64,000 nt of DNA. It comes from CAYSZB01 sp964435475 (GTDB lineage Bacteria > Chloroflexota > Anaerolineae > Anaerolineales > Anaerolineaceae). The position numbers were made by a program, and so were the translations under genes. The stretch is from assembly GCA_964435475.1 (NCBI GenBank), contig CAYSZB010000007.1:1-64000 (forward strand). Reading direction: 5' to 3'. Of this stretch, positions 26,452 through 36,595 are shown one piece after another (position 1 is the first letter of the stretch; the number at the start of each line of letters is the position of its first letter). The notes beneath the pieces are model-generated. The model was not told where the DNA came from and did not search any database. It worked only from the letters and a program-made list of their open reading frames with translations.

Positions 26452-29400
26452 ATGAGCGAAACTGGTATCCTGGATCGTTTATTACACGCATATGATCAAG
26501 AATCTGTAAGGAACATAATAAAAGCCTTACGGTGGGACCCTTTAGTTTGGGATACCATCAATTCTACGGTCAATTTGGATGAATATTTGCCATTTGCCGG
26601 AAATGAGGTGCGAAAGTGGAAACCAGGGCTCATAGCTGCATTTTTTCTGGATCCTAACCACCAATTGCCAGATGATTTGCTGAATGCTAAAAATGATTTT
26701 CCAAGTGAAATTCTTTTGCAGGCAAATCAATGCTTTGACACGTTTTCTAACACAGGAATTATCCTCGAGGACTTGAAGCAGGTTGGATTGATCACACTTG
26801 CCCTAATTATTGATGAGCATGGTGAAAACAATTGGCAGAGTATTGTAGACAAAATATTTCTTAAGGCATCTACCCTCTCGTCGCAAACTTTTTTCACGCT
26901 TTGGCGGTCAGTTTTCGCTTGTTTGCCTTCTTTCACCTCAGAATATCGTGATCTTTTTACTTCCTTAATAACAAATACCCCTATAAAACTTGTAGAACAG
27001 GTTATCGGTCTGACCATTCATGGCCTTCTAACCCAACCCAACGACAGCACAGGTCAATTGAACGAAATGCAGATGACTTTTGGTCACCTTGAGCTTGAGC
27101 ATCAATTATCAGCTCTCAGATTTCTCAAGCAAAAAAACCTGGAATCACTTTACCAGCGATTGGCAGTCAGTTTTTTGAACGCTAAAAGTAACCTTGACCA
27201 AACATCCAACTCAATGGTTGATGTGGAGCGAAGCGATAAAGGAAAATCCGGCATCAATTTTTATCGTGCGATTGACCATTTAGAAAAAGCAGCAGAACTA
27301 TACCATTTTGCCGGAATGACCATCAAATCTTGTGAAATCAGAGATCTGGTCATTAATAAGCAGAAAGAACAAATCTCGAACCTCTACCTTACCCAAATAT
27401 CTGATTATTTGTCATTTGATACTGGCCAGGCTCAAAAAGCATTTGAGCAAGCTCAAATAATTAATTCAGGTCTGGAGCGATTATCAGAAAGGATTGATCA
27501 GGTTATCCGGGTTAAGAATTCCGGTGAATCTCAGGAGAAAATTGATTACGATTGGATAATTGAGGGACCTGAGATCCTAGAAGTAAATCAAAATAACCAA
27601 GTAAAGGGGACTTACGAAGGATTTGTAAAAAAGAAGCTATTTCAACTTGAAAATGACAATATCACACTGGCAAAGAAGTTGGTAATTCTTTCGGATATTT
27701 CCTCATACCTTCAGCGCCAAGATCGCAAAGATGAGCTTTTAGAGATAGTCGAAAAACTTCTTAATCAATATCCAAATGATCCAACTCTTCAAACAGAGTC
27801 TATTAAATTCTTGACTGAATTGGGACAATGGGAAAAAGCAACCCGTCTGGCAGAATTTAGAAAGTTGTTGGAACCAACGAATAAGGAGAACACGGTTGAG
27901 CTGGTTGATCTTTACGAGAAAACGGGCAATTGGGTTAAAGCTTTTGATCTGCAAAGGAATATTGTATCCTCTACAGATCCTCCCTCCCATACCCAACTGA
28001 TCAAGTATGCCAGAATATCCATTGAAATTGGCAAACCAGACATTGCGATTTCAATTTGTAAGAACCTGCTGGAAGGGAACCAATTGGATGGAGAAGCGTT
28101 GATAGTGTTGGGAAATGCGTACATAGCATCAAAACAAGTCAATTCGGCTATTGAACACATGGAGAGAGCAACCTCTCTCGCCCCTCAATCTCCTGAAGGT
28201 TGGATCGCCCTTGCCAATATTTGGGAAAAGCTGGATGACTACCCCCATGAATTGGATACCTTACTGAAGGCTAAATCAGCTATACCTGATAATTTCTCAA
28301 TTCTTAAAGCGTTGGGCACTGCTTATTTTCACAACGATCTTTACACAAATGCAATACCACATCTCAAAGAAGCACTATTCATCAAACCCGAGGACATTGA
28401 CTGCCTGAAAAATCTTGCCAACTCTTACTTCGAAGCTGGATATATTGAAGAGGCCTGGAATACTATTTCTTCTGTATTAGCTGCTGAGAAGATGGATATT
28501 GAGACCTCCTTGATTGCTGGGAAAATAGCATACGCCAAAGGTGATATCCCCACTGCATTTAAGCATCTCAACTTAGCATACATGATAAATCAGACAGAAA
28601 AGTTTCTCCTTCCGTACGGACAACTATTGATCTTTATCAGTGATGCCAACTTGGACTTTGAAAATGCCAAGATAAGAAACGAAATATCTGAACTTGAGCA
28701 AAAAACAAACCTACTACTGGAATCCAACGAGTCCTTTTCAATAAAACTGCTAAATGCAGACCTGAAACTCGCGAATGGCGATCACCAAGCTGCATACGAT
28801 CTTTTCTTATCTTTGGCTGGGTTACCCTCATCCAAATCACCAGCCAACTATCAACATCTGCAGTTTGGTATTGGAAAAGCTGCTCTTGCTTTACAGAATT
28901 ATGAAGTCAGCCTGGCTGCGCTTCATGAAGCGCTTCTGAACAATCCGAAAAATTACATGATCCATCAAACCTTGGCAAAGGCTTTTCTCAAAACAGGATC
29001 ACTTGATGAAAGCCTGGAGTGTGCAAATTCAGCGCTGCAAGTCGCCCCAGAAAATATCAGCAACATTCTTTGGTTTGCAGACTTCATGAAGGAAGTTGAG
29101 GCACCCAGGCATTCTGTAATGACCCTCAAGAATGCAATCATCCGCTTCCCTTCTGAAAAAGCATTATATCTTTCATTGGCTAAGAACCTGGTTGTTTTAG
29201 GTGAAGAGGATGAAGCCAGGAAGGTCATTGACCAATTGATGTCTAAGAGTGCACCGTCTCCAAGTGACATGCAAAAAGCAGCAAGTATATTGCTGGAAAT
29301 GCAAGATAATAAAGCTGCGGTCTCCATACTAAGAGATGCGGCATACACTGCCAATCCCCTTTCTTTTCAGATAACATATGATTTATGCTTTTCTCTTCTA

Positions 29401-31842
29401 AGGCTTGGCGATGCTGAAGGCGCGTTAAGCTCTGCTGATGCCTTCACTCAGAAAAATGGCCTTGATGATCGAATTGACATCTTGAAAACAGATATTTATA
29501 TCTTCTCCATGCAGTTTGAGAAAGCATTACAACAACTCTCACCCCTGCTAGAAAAAGCAAGATCAAATCTGGCTTTAATTTTTACCGGCGATGAATTAAC
29601 TGAAAAAGGGAGATTTGACCTCCCCTACTCACTGGAGGGCATTTTACTTCGCCAGATAGAACTATTGATTATGACTGGTGATTTGAACCAGGCGCTTAAA
29701 CTTTGCGAAGAATCCGTGCTCTCAGGGTTTGACTCTGTTTCTTTTCGTTATCACCACTTATTGCTCCTTTTCTGTATGATGAAGCATGATGAGTTTATCA
29801 AAGTCTATACGAAACACCTCAATTCCTTCTCTGATATTTCCAGGGAATGTTATTCACAACTTCAGTGGATGCGTATGGAAATTGCTCTAAGTAATTTTGA
29901 CATCTCCACAATCGCAGGTTATCTTCCCCATATCGAAGAGAATCACTTAGGCTCAATTGCAATTCAAAGCCTAAATACCCGGCTGAATTGCCTGGATGTG
30001 GACAGCGAGTTGGCAGCATCAACTTTTTCAGAAGTCAAGAAAAAAGTAAATCACCAAAAACAGTCAATCGATCAAAATCCGTTCTCATTTATGGATCACA
30101 TGGTTGACCTTTGGGATCATTATTCATTTGCAAAAACTGCCTGGCATTTTAGGAAATTTGATTTGGCAAATGAATCTTTTAACCTGGCAGAATCTTTGAT
30201 CAATACTAACCCGATTGTCAACTATGACCACGCGGATTTTCTTCTCTCACTGGTCCAACACAAGCGAATGAATGAGAGTTTAAAGGTTATTACTCATTCA
30301 CCTGCATTGGATGTGAATTCTGCAGATTTCTCAAGTTACCTCGATGGTCTGGTTGCCAATGTCTCAAAAATCATTGATCACCAGAAAGCTTTTGATCTGG
30401 TGGTAAAGCAAAAAGCTGTTAAAGAAAACGCTTGGCCACAAGATTTGTATATCACAGATCATATAAAGAACGCCAAAGATGTTCAAATCCTTCTCCCTTT
30501 ATTGAAAGATCCAATCCATATTGAAAATATCATTGATAACTACTCAGATAATTTCGACATTCGGTTAATTGGTGCAGTATGTTTGTATCGTATGGATCCT
30601 CAATTATGCACCAACCAATTACCTGAGCTTTTCAATTTGGACCCCACTTTTCCTCCTCTACATTTTCTCCAGGCAATGTGTAATGAAAAAGATGATTTTC
30701 TATCAACTCACTCATTGGAAACTGCAGTCCAGTGTTGGCCTGATGAGCCCGAGTGGCATGTCAGCCTTGCCGACAAGTATCTCCAAAACAAACAATTTCA
30801 ACAGGCATCAGACCATTTGGAAAAAGCAATAGCGTTGATCCCTGACAATGCGGAATTTTGGCAAAAGTTGGGTAACTTAAAGACTTCTGAGAGGGATTTT
30901 CAGGCAGCCAAATCGTACTTCTCACGTGCAATTGACTTGTTCCCGGATAATCCTGTAGCTTTGTGCTCTCTTGCCAAGATCAATAGAAATTTGGGCATGT
31001 TTGACTGTGCAATTGAATGCATGGAAAAAGCCATTCAATTCGCTCCTGGAAGAATTGAATACCAAAATTACCTTGCGGATCTTTATTTTGAAAAAGGGGA
31101 TTATCAAAAGTCCGAATTATTGAGCAAAAGTTTGATTTCAGGGAGCCAATCCGACACACGCAGCAAAATAAGTTACTTGAAATCCCTCTTAGCACAAGGC
31201 AAGCTAGAACAGTCCAATTCACTAATCCATCAATTCAAACGACAAGATCCTGAATCCATAGAACTCAGGATTGTTGAATCTCAGTTGGTAAAACAAACAT
31301 CTGGTTGTACTGAAGCGATCAAACAGATTTCAGAATTGGCAAATGAAAACCCTGAGAATACCGAAGTTTTATCGAGTTATGCAGGATTGTTACTTGATTG
31401 TGAGTATCTTGAAGAATCTGAAAAGGTCATGCAACAGTGTTTGGCGGTTGATCCTGAATTGCCTGGGATTTACCTGTCTCTTGGCCGTTTGTATCGAAAA
31501 CAAGGTAATTTAGACCTTGCTTTATCAACCTTTTCGAAAGCTATTGCCAAAGATCCGGGTTTGATCGATGCGCATATTGAGTTGGGAAAAACCTACCAGG
31601 ATAGGAAAGAACATCAACAGGCCGTGAAAGTTTACGCGCAAGGTTTATTGATCTTTCCGGAGTCAGCAAAATTACATTACTTATCTGGCATGGCATTTAA
31701 AGAATGCAAAGACTACAAGAATGCAGAAATAATGTTGCGAAAAGCCGCCCAGATAGAACCTGGTGACGCACTGATCCGCCGCCAATTAGCAGGTGTAGTG
31801 GCACTTAACTTAGTCCACAACTTACAGGAGCCAAGAAAATAA
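26452..31842 (+). CDS. Giant TPR-repeat protein
   Basis: A protein of about 1,796 residues built mainly of tetratricopeptide-like helical repeats. Good repeats are seen at about 520-680 (EALIVLGNAYIASKQVNSAI, EGWIALANIWEKLDDY), 840-930, and 1430-1780 (AEFWQKLGNLKTSERDFQAA, PGIYLSLGRLYRKQGNLDLA, LHYLSGMAFKECKDYKNAE). The first 400 residues are helical without a clear match. There is no signal peptide, transmembrane segment or enzyme motif, so it is probably a cytoplasmic scaffold. The ATG at 26452 is preferred because AGAGG lies 9 nt upstream; an ATG at 26443 touches that site. Its stop codon overlaps the protease start (TAATG). Confidence 0.88.
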   Translation: MSETGILDRLLHAYDQESVRNIIKALRWDPLVWDTINSTVNLDEYLPFAGNEVRKWKPGLIAAFFLDPNHQLPDDLLNAKNDFPSEILLQANQCFDTFSNTGIILEDLKQVGLITLALIIDEHGENNWQSIVDKIFLKASTLSSQTFFTLWRSVFACLPSFTSEYRDLFTSLITNTPIKLVEQVIGLTIHGLLTQPNDSTGQLNEMQMTFGHLELEHQLSALRFLKQKNLESLYQRLAVSFLNAKSNLDQTSNSMVDVERSDKGKSGINFYRAIDHLEKAAELYHFAGMTIKSCEIRDLVINKQKEQISNLYLTQISDYLSFDTGQAQKAFEQAQIINSGLERLSERIDQVIRVKNSGESQEKIDYDWIIEGPEILEVNQNNQVKGTYEGFVKKKLFQLENDNITLAKKLVILSDISSYLQRQDRKDELLEIVEKLLNQYPNDPTLQTESIKFLTELGQWEKATRLAEFRKLLEPTNKENTVELVDLYEKTGNWVKAFDLQRNIVSSTDPPSHTQLIKYARISIEIGKPDIAISICKNLLEGNQLDGEALIVLGNAYIASKQVNSAIEHMERATSLAPQSPEGWIALANIWEKLDDYPHELDTLLKAKSAIPDNFSILKALGTAYFHNDLYTNAIPHLKEALFIKPEDIDCLKNLANSYFEAGYIEEAWNTISSVLAAEKMDIETSLIAGKIAYAKGDIPTAFKHLNLAYMINQTEKFLLPYGQLLIFISDANLDFENAKIRNEISELEQKTNLLLESNESFSIKLLNADLKLANGDHQAAYDLFLSLAGLPSSKSPANYQHLQFGIGKAALALQNYEVSLAALHEALLNNPKNYMIHQTLAKAFLKTGSLDESLECANSALQVAPENISNILWFADFMKEVEAPRHSVMTLKNAIIRFPSEKALYLSLAKNLVVLGEEDEARKVIDQLMSKSAPSPSDMQKAASILLEMQDNKAAVSILRDAAYTANPLSFQITYDLCFSLLRLGDAEGALSSADAFTQKNGLDDRIDILKTDIYIFSMQFEKALQQLSPLLEKARSNLALIFTGDELTEKGRFDLPYSLEGILLRQIELLIMTGDLNQALKLCEESVLSGFDSVSFRYHHLLLLFCMMKHDEFIKVYTKHLNSFSDISRECYSQLQWMRMEIALSNFDISTIAGYLPHIEENHLGSIAIQSLNTRLNCLDVDSELAASTFSEVKKKVNHQKQSIDQNPFSFMDHMVDLWDHYSFAKTAWHFRKFDLANESFNLAESLINTNPIVNYDHADFLLSLVQHKRMNESLKVITHSPALDVNSADFSSYLDGLVANVSKIIDHQKAFDLVVKQKAVKENAWPQDLYITDHIKNAKDVQILLPLLKDPIHIENIIDNYSDNFDIRLIGAVCLYRMDPQLCTNQLPELFNLDPTFPPLHFLQAMCNEKDDFLSTHSLETAVQCWPDEPEWHVSLADKYLQNKQFQQASDHLEKAIALIPDNAEFWQKLGNLKTSERDFQAAKSYFSRAIDLFPDNPVALCSLAKINRNLGMFDCAIECMEKAIQFAPGRIEYQNYLADLYFEKGDYQKSELLSKSLISGSQSDTRSKISYLKSLLAQGKLEQSNSLIHQFKRQDPESIELRIVESQLVKQTSGCTEAIKQISELANENPENTEVLSSYAGLLLDCEYLEESEKVMQQCLAVDPELPGIYLSLGRLYRKQGNLDLALSTFSKAIAKDPGLIDAHIELGKTYQDRKEHQQAVKVYAQGLLIFPESAKLHYLSGMAFKECKDYKNAEIMLRKAAQIEPGDALIRRQLAGVVALNLVHNLQEPRK

Positions 31843-34502
31843 TGAACACAGTCAATAAATCCTACCTTGATACGAATCAGATCATAAAACGGTCCGCGTT
31901 TATTCCTATGCTGAAGACCGCACTGGATGCCAGACAGGATCAATTTGCCCGGCAGGCATGTCTGAGTTGGTTGGCGAATTTTCCTGGCGACCTCTATGTA
32001 AGTTTTCTATATGCCAGCTCACTTGTTAACCTAGGAGATTTGGAACTGGCGATAACCATATTGGATAAAATATCAAAGGTTGATCCTGAGTTTTATGAAG
32101 CAATTTCACTGCTTGATAGTTTGACTTCTGTTGACAGTCCAGTCAAAACCGCTATAGTATCCATCCTTCAATACCTGTCAAGAAAGACCAGTACTCCACT
32201 TTACCCGGCTCCCTGGTTATCCGACCTGGAAAAAGCCAGGCAAGCATTCGAAAATAACATTCTTGAAGACGCAGAAAGATTTACTTTGGACGCCCTGACT
32301 TACGACCCCCCCACACCACTGCCAAACATTTTACATCTCAAGATTGAAAAACAAAAATCAAACACCTCCCTCATAGATACTTTGGGAAACATATATTCCT
32401 TGAAGTGGCCAAATACAGTACAGATCAGACTTTTAACTGCTCTGAATCAATTGGATTTAGGTCAGGAAACAAACGCTGTTGATAACCTACATTGGTGTGC
32501 AGTTCACGATACAACAGGTCAGGTGGTGACTCGTATTTTGGGTGGCAACCATCGTTTCACGCCCCTATGGCCAAGTGATCTCGAAATATATCTTGATGTC
32601 CCGGTTCCTTCTCAGGTCGCCGCTTCATTGGGGTGGAACAGGTTATCAAGTGGTTTTTCCACACCTGATGAATCTTTATTTGCAGCTGAACAACTTAATA
32701 ATGATCCTGTCGAAGCAATTGACCCAATTACAGCAGAAACCGGCAAAGGAACACCATTTAAAGGGATAGGTCAGCCAAATGATCATGAATTTGCCCTAGA
32801 TTCCACAGTACCACTAACTCCAGAAAATCGCAAGAACGAGATCCAGGAGGAATTTGACAGGCTGGCTAAGAAAGTAAAGAAGAGCACTATTAGCAATACC
32901 GATACTAGATATCCAGCCTATGTGATCCTATCATCAAAAACTGCATTGGTCAGCAAATATGGAGAAAATACAACCCAGGTTTTAGGTCAGTTGTTTAATG
33001 AGTTATCTACCAAGATAATAAACAGCGGTGGTTGGGATAGTATAGTTTTTTATCCTGATGATTCTGCAAGTTCATTAGCATTGGGAACTAATCCGATAAC
33101 GAATAACGATCCCTGGAAGATTAAGCTTGCACTCAGACAGCTTGATGAAAGTTTATCGAAAAAAGGTGAAATGATCGGTGCTGTATTAATTGTGGGTGGG
33201 GATGAAATTGTTCCTTTTCACAAATTACCCAATCCAACCGATGATTTTGATACTGCAGTGCCATCCGACAATCCATACGCAACCCTTGATGAGAATTACT
33301 ATGTTCCACAATGGCCTGTCGGAAGGATTCCTGATGAGAAGGGACCTGATGCTGGTTTTCTGATCGAGCAATTTCGAAGGTTGATCTCTGAGTACAGTGC
33401 AAAATCCAAGTCAAATGCCAGCTCGAAGGGTGGCATGATTTCCTGGTTCGCATCTTTTCTGGCAAGCATATTTGGGTCTGACCAGGTAAGAATTTCAACC
33501 AATGAAAGTATAGGATACTCTGCAGAAGTCTGGCAAATGACCTCCGAAGCAGTATTTGACACAATAAGCGCAGCGAAAAAATTGATCACCTGTCCACCAG
33601 TTACTTCCAAAAATTTGGATCTACATAGACGACCAGCACGAAAATTTGGATATTACAATCTCCATGGACTTCAGGATGGACCTGACTGGTATGGACAAAA
33701 GAATCCCCTACGCACCAATGATGAATTGGATTATCCGGTCGCAATTAGTCCTAATCAACTTGGTAGAGAAATTACATCCTCCGAGATTGTCTTTAGCGAA
33801 GCCTGTTATGGTGCTCATATCATCGATAAACAAGCCGATGACAGTATGGCGCTAAAGTTCCTATCCACTGGCACCAGGTGTATGCTTGGCTCTACATGCA
33901 TTGCTTATGGCTCTGTGGTGAGGCCACTTATCGCTGCCGATCTCCTTGCAAATGAATTTTGGCGACAAATACTGGGTGGTATTTCCACAGGTTATGCCTT
34001 GATGAGGGCAAAGATCAATTTAACCCAGATGATGATTAAGAAGCAAGGTTATCTGGACGGAGAAGACCAAAAAACCATCTTGTCTTTTGTTCTTTTTGGA
34101 GACCCACTGGCAAGTCTACACGGCATCAAGGGCATTGCCAAACCCCTGGTCAGGGCAAAGACCGTTCCTGATTTAAGATTGATAAATGATTCAAACGAAG
34201 AGGTTTCCTTTGAAGAAACCGGTTTACCGGATGAAATTCTCACCGAAGTGAAGGCAGTTGTTTCTAAGTACCTTCCTGGACTTCAAAATGGTGAGTTCTC
34301 ATTCAATACCCAGAACTCGATCGGCAAATTCATCATGAGTACTAATGACAAGAATAAAGGCCAACCTAAACAAGGTGATCGACAGAATTACGTTGTTACA
34401 CTAAAGAAATCTATTTCCCAGGACAAGATCAATCACCAATCCTTTGCTAGAATGACATTAAATCGCAGGGGGAAAATAATTAAACTTGCAATGTCCCGAT
34501 AA
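31842..34502 (+). CDS. Caspase-fold peptidase, C25 (gingipain)-like, with N-terminal helical region
   Basis: An 886-residue protein. Residues about 1-300 are helical with one TPR-like stretch (YASSLVNLGDLELAITILDK), followed by an acidic linker. The peptidase domain spans about 355-765: a strand with AVLIVGGDEIVPF, the WPVGRIPDE motif (about 490), the catalytic pair His608 (YYNLHGLQDG) and Cys655 (FSEACYGAH), and the closing FGDPLASLH (about 753), all typical of family C25 in clan CD. No signal peptide or type IX secretion domain is seen, unlike secreted gingipains, so it acts in the cytoplasm. It is translationally coupled to the TPR gene. Whether it is a true protease or a CHAT-like relative needs structure comparison. 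Confidence 0.82.
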   Translation: MNTVNKSYLDTNQIIKRSAFIPMLKTALDARQDQFARQACLSWLANFPGDLYVSFLYASSLVNLGDLELAITILDKISKVDPEFYEAISLLDSLTSVDSPVKTAIVSILQYLSRKTSTPLYPAPWLSDLEKARQAFENNILEDAERFTLDALTYDPPTPLPNILHLKIEKQKSNTSLIDTLGNIYSLKWPNTVQIRLLTALNQLDLGQETNAVDNLHWCAVHDTTGQVVTRILGGNHRFTPLWPSDLEIYLDVPVPSQVAASLGWNRLSSGFSTPDESLFAAEQLNNDPVEAIDPITAETGKGTPFKGIGQPNDHEFALDSTVPLTPENRKNEIQEEFDRLAKKVKKSTISNTDTRYPAYVILSSKTALVSKYGENTTQVLGQLFNELSTKIINSGGWDSIVFYPDDSASSLALGTNPITNNDPWKIKLALRQLDESLSKKGEMIGAVLIVGGDEIVPFHKLPNPTDDFDTAVPSDNPYATLDENYYVPQWPVGRIPDEKGPDAGFLIEQFRRLISEYSAKSKSNASSKGGMISWFASFLASIFGSDQVRISTNESIGYSAEVWQMTSEAVFDTISAAKKLITCPPVTSKNLDLHRRPARKFGYYNLHGLQDGPDWYGQKNPLRTNDELDYPVAISPNQLGREITSSEIVFSEACYGAHIIDKQADDSMALKFLSTGTRCMLGSTCIAYGSVVRPLIAADLLANEFWRQILGGISTGYALMRAKINLTQMMIKKQGYLDGEDQKTILSFVLFGDPLASLHGIKGIAKPLVRAKTVPDLRLINDSNEEVSFEETGLPDEILTEVKAVVSKYLPGLQNGEFSFNTQNSIGKFIMSTNDKNKGQPKQGDRQNYVVTLKKSISQDKINHQSFARMTLNRRGKIIKLAMSR

Positions 34503-34524
34503 TTTAAAAAAAATTCCATGTTTT

Positions 34525-34559
34525 GAGGGTTAGTCAGTCAACTGACTAACCCTCTTTTT
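34525..34559 (+). terminator. Strong rho-independent terminator ending the TPR/protease operon
   Basis: A perfect 14-bp stem (34525-34538 with 34541-34554) is followed by TTTTT (34555-34559). It lies 22 bp after the protease stop codon and isolates the operon from the redox operon downstream. Confidence 0.92.
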
Positions 34560-34588
34560 AGATATTAATTGGCTGTGGTAAAATACTT

Positions 34589-34617
34589 TTGGTTAAAAGG
34601 AATGGTCAAAGTATTAT
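34589..34617 (+). promoter_or_regulatory. Possible promoter of the AOR-Hdr operon
   Basis: TTGGTT (34589-34594) and TATTAT (34612-34617) are 17 bp apart, 81 bp before the ATG at 34699. The match is moderate. No clear operator was seen in the long leader. Confidence 0.5.
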
Positions 34618-34698
34618 CAGGCTTTGATTGCCCTTGGAATTATGTGAATAGCATCGAATAATGGCACCAAATTTCCTTAACATCAAAGGAGAGTGACA

Positions 34699-36585
34699 AT
34701 GTATGGATATAGTGGCAGGATCCTGCATATAGACTTGACCCAAAAGAAACATTGGATTGAAGAAAAGCCGGATGAATGGTTCAAACTTTGGATCGGTGGA
34801 GTCTCAATGGCAACCAGGCTTTGCTGGGAAAATATTAAACCTGGTTGTGACCCTTATTCACCCGATAATCCGATTTGTTTCGCCAATGGCATATTTACAG
34901 GCACGCCAGTACCTGTAGGTGGTAAGTATGGTTTGGCATCCAAGTCCCCACTGACTGGTTGGATTGGGGATAGTCTGTCTGGTAGTTGGTTATCCATTGC
35001 TATGAAAAGAGCTCGTTGGGATGGCATCGTAATCCATGGCAGTTCAGCAAAATGGATAGACCTCTTTATTGATGATGACCGCGTGGAGTTTCTAGATGCT
35101 ACATATTTGCTGGGTAAAGGCACGTATGAAACAGAAGAAGCCATCCGCGAGAAATTTGGCGATGATCAGGTACGCTCCGCGACAATTGGACCATCTGGCG
35201 AGAATTTGGTTCGTTTTGCCAATGTGACCAACGATGGCCGGCAGGCTGGTCGAACAGGGCATGGCGCTGTTTGGGGTTCAAAGAAGCTTAAAGCTGTTTC
35301 CATCCGCGGTACATCCGGTATTAAAGTTGCTGACCCAGACACCCTGATGCAAATGTCATTTGACATAACAGCTGCAGCCCAGGGGGATTCCACAAAAAAA
35401 TACCGTGTCTATGGCACCTCAACGAATATGTTAAACATGAACAAACTTGGCTTATTACCCACCCGTAATTACCAGGAAGGCACTTTCGAATTTGCCGAAC
35501 TGGTAAGTGGTGAATACCTGGACGAACACTATAAAGTAAAAGTAATTGCCTGTACCCAGTGTCCTATTGCATGCGAGCAGATGTCAATGGTTAAGAAAGG
35601 ACCTTTTGCAGGCTCAATGACAGGAATTGAGTATGAAAGTCTTCAGGCTGTCAGTTCCAATCTCGGTATCGGTGACATGACTGCTTGTATCAAGCTAGTA
35701 GACCTGGCAGATGCTTCAGGCATGGACTCCATGAGTATGGGAGTCACAATTTCTTATGCCATGGAATCCTTTGAAAAAGGTGTATTGAAAAAGGAAGACT
35801 TTGCTTGCAAAAAGCACCCGGAAGGGATCGAATTGAACTTTGGTAATGGTGAAGGTGCGGTAACTGTTGCTGAGATGATCAGGGACCGGGAAGGTATCGG
35901 TGCTTTGTTGTCCGAGGGAACCAGAATAGCCAGTAAAACGATCGATGCAGAGCGTGGTACTGAATCGTGGAAATGGGCGATGAACATTAAGGGTTTGGAA
36001 TGCCCTGGCTATGATGTAAGAGGATTGAAAACATTCTCAGTTGGCATGGCAGTTGGTACACGAGGCGGGTGTCATAACAGGTCAGCAGCTTATGATCCTG
36101 ATATCACTGGCGAAGTCAACCGGTTTACAGTCGATGAGACACGTGGCAGGGTTGCGGCAGCATCTGAAGAGTATGCTGCAGTATATGACACTTTACCAAT
36201 GTGCAAATTCATTCGCCGTTGTTTCACTGGAAAAGCCGACCGATCTGGAGCTTGGCCTTCAATCGCAAAATTGATCAATGCAACCACCGGGTGGAATTTT
36301 GATTATGACGATGTTGATCTCATCGGTGTTCGCGCTCACACCATCAAGAAAGCCTTCAATATCCGAGAAGGTTGGAAAGAATCTGATGATGACCTGCCCT
36401 GGCGTTGGAAGAACGAGCCCATGACCAAGGGAGCATCTGCTGGTGTGGTCGTTTCCGACCAAGAACTTGAGTACCTGAAGCGACTTTACTACGAGGCAAA
36501 AGGTTGGACGTGTGATGGAATGATCCCCAAACAACATCTTATTGACCTTGGCATGCCTGATGTTGCAGAGCAAATTGGAGTCTGA
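34699..36585 (+). CDS. Tungsten-type aldehyde:ferredoxin oxidoreductase family protein (AOR/BamB-like)
   Basis: A 628-residue member of the AOR family, whose enzymes carry W-bis-pyranopterin and one [4Fe-4S] cluster. The N-terminus YGYSGRILHIDLTQKK and the GKYGLASKSPLTG segment are typical. Cluster ligands are C285, C288 and C292 (CTQCPIACEQ) and C502 in DTLPMCKF. Candidate active-site residues are E311/E313 (GIEYES) and C458-H459 (RGGCHNRS). Reactions in the family range from aldehyde oxidation or acid reduction to benzoyl-CoA reduction (BamB). The neighbouring Hdr/Flx genes resemble the bam layout more than a lone aldehyde oxidase. The substrate is unknown. ATG at 34699 has GGAGAG upstream. 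Confidence 0.9.
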   Translation: MYGYSGRILHIDLTQKKHWIEEKPDEWFKLWIGGVSMATRLCWENIKPGCDPYSPDNPICFANGIFTGTPVPVGGKYGLASKSPLTGWIGDSLSGSWLSIAMKRARWDGIVIHGSSAKWIDLFIDDDRVEFLDATYLLGKGTYETEEAIREKFGDDQVRSATIGPSGENLVRFANVTNDGRQAGRTGHGAVWGSKKLKAVSIRGTSGIKVADPDTLMQMSFDITAAAQGDSTKKYRVYGTSTNMLNMNKLGLLPTRNYQEGTFEFAELVSGEYLDEHYKVKVIACTQCPIACEQMSMVKKGPFAGSMTGIEYESLQAVSSNLGIGDMTACIKLVDLADASGMDSMSMGVTISYAMESFEKGVLKKEDFACKKHPEGIELNFGNGEGAVTVAEMIRDREGIGALLSEGTRIASKTIDAERGTESWKWAMNIKGLECPGYDVRGLKTFSVGMAVGTRGGCHNRSAAYDPDITGEVNRFTVDETRGRVAAASEEYAAVYDTLPMCKFIRRCFTGKADRSGAWPSIAKLINATTGWNFDYDDVDLIGVRAHTIKKAFNIREGWKESDDDLPWRWKNEPMTKGASAGVVVSDQELEYLKRLYYEAKGWTCDGMIPKQHLIDLGMPDVAEQIGV

Positions 36586-36595
36586 GGAGAATTAA

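Noticed and set aside
27912..31107. Several antisense ORFs inside the giant TPR gene
   Set aside because: They mirror the codon pattern of the sense gene, have no ribosome sites and no recognisable domain.
26443..31842. TPR repeats as a DNA repeat array or CRISPR
   Set aside because: The repetition is only at the protein level; no regularly spaced identical DNA units were seen.
31842..34502. Type III-E (TPR-CHAT/Craspase) or other CRISPR-linked protease
   Set aside because: There is no CRISPR array, no Cas protein and the motifs fit C25 better than CHAT.
34662..34677. TGGCAC before the AOR gene as a sigma-54 promoter
   Set aside because: The invariant GC at -12 is missing (TTCC instead of TTGC).
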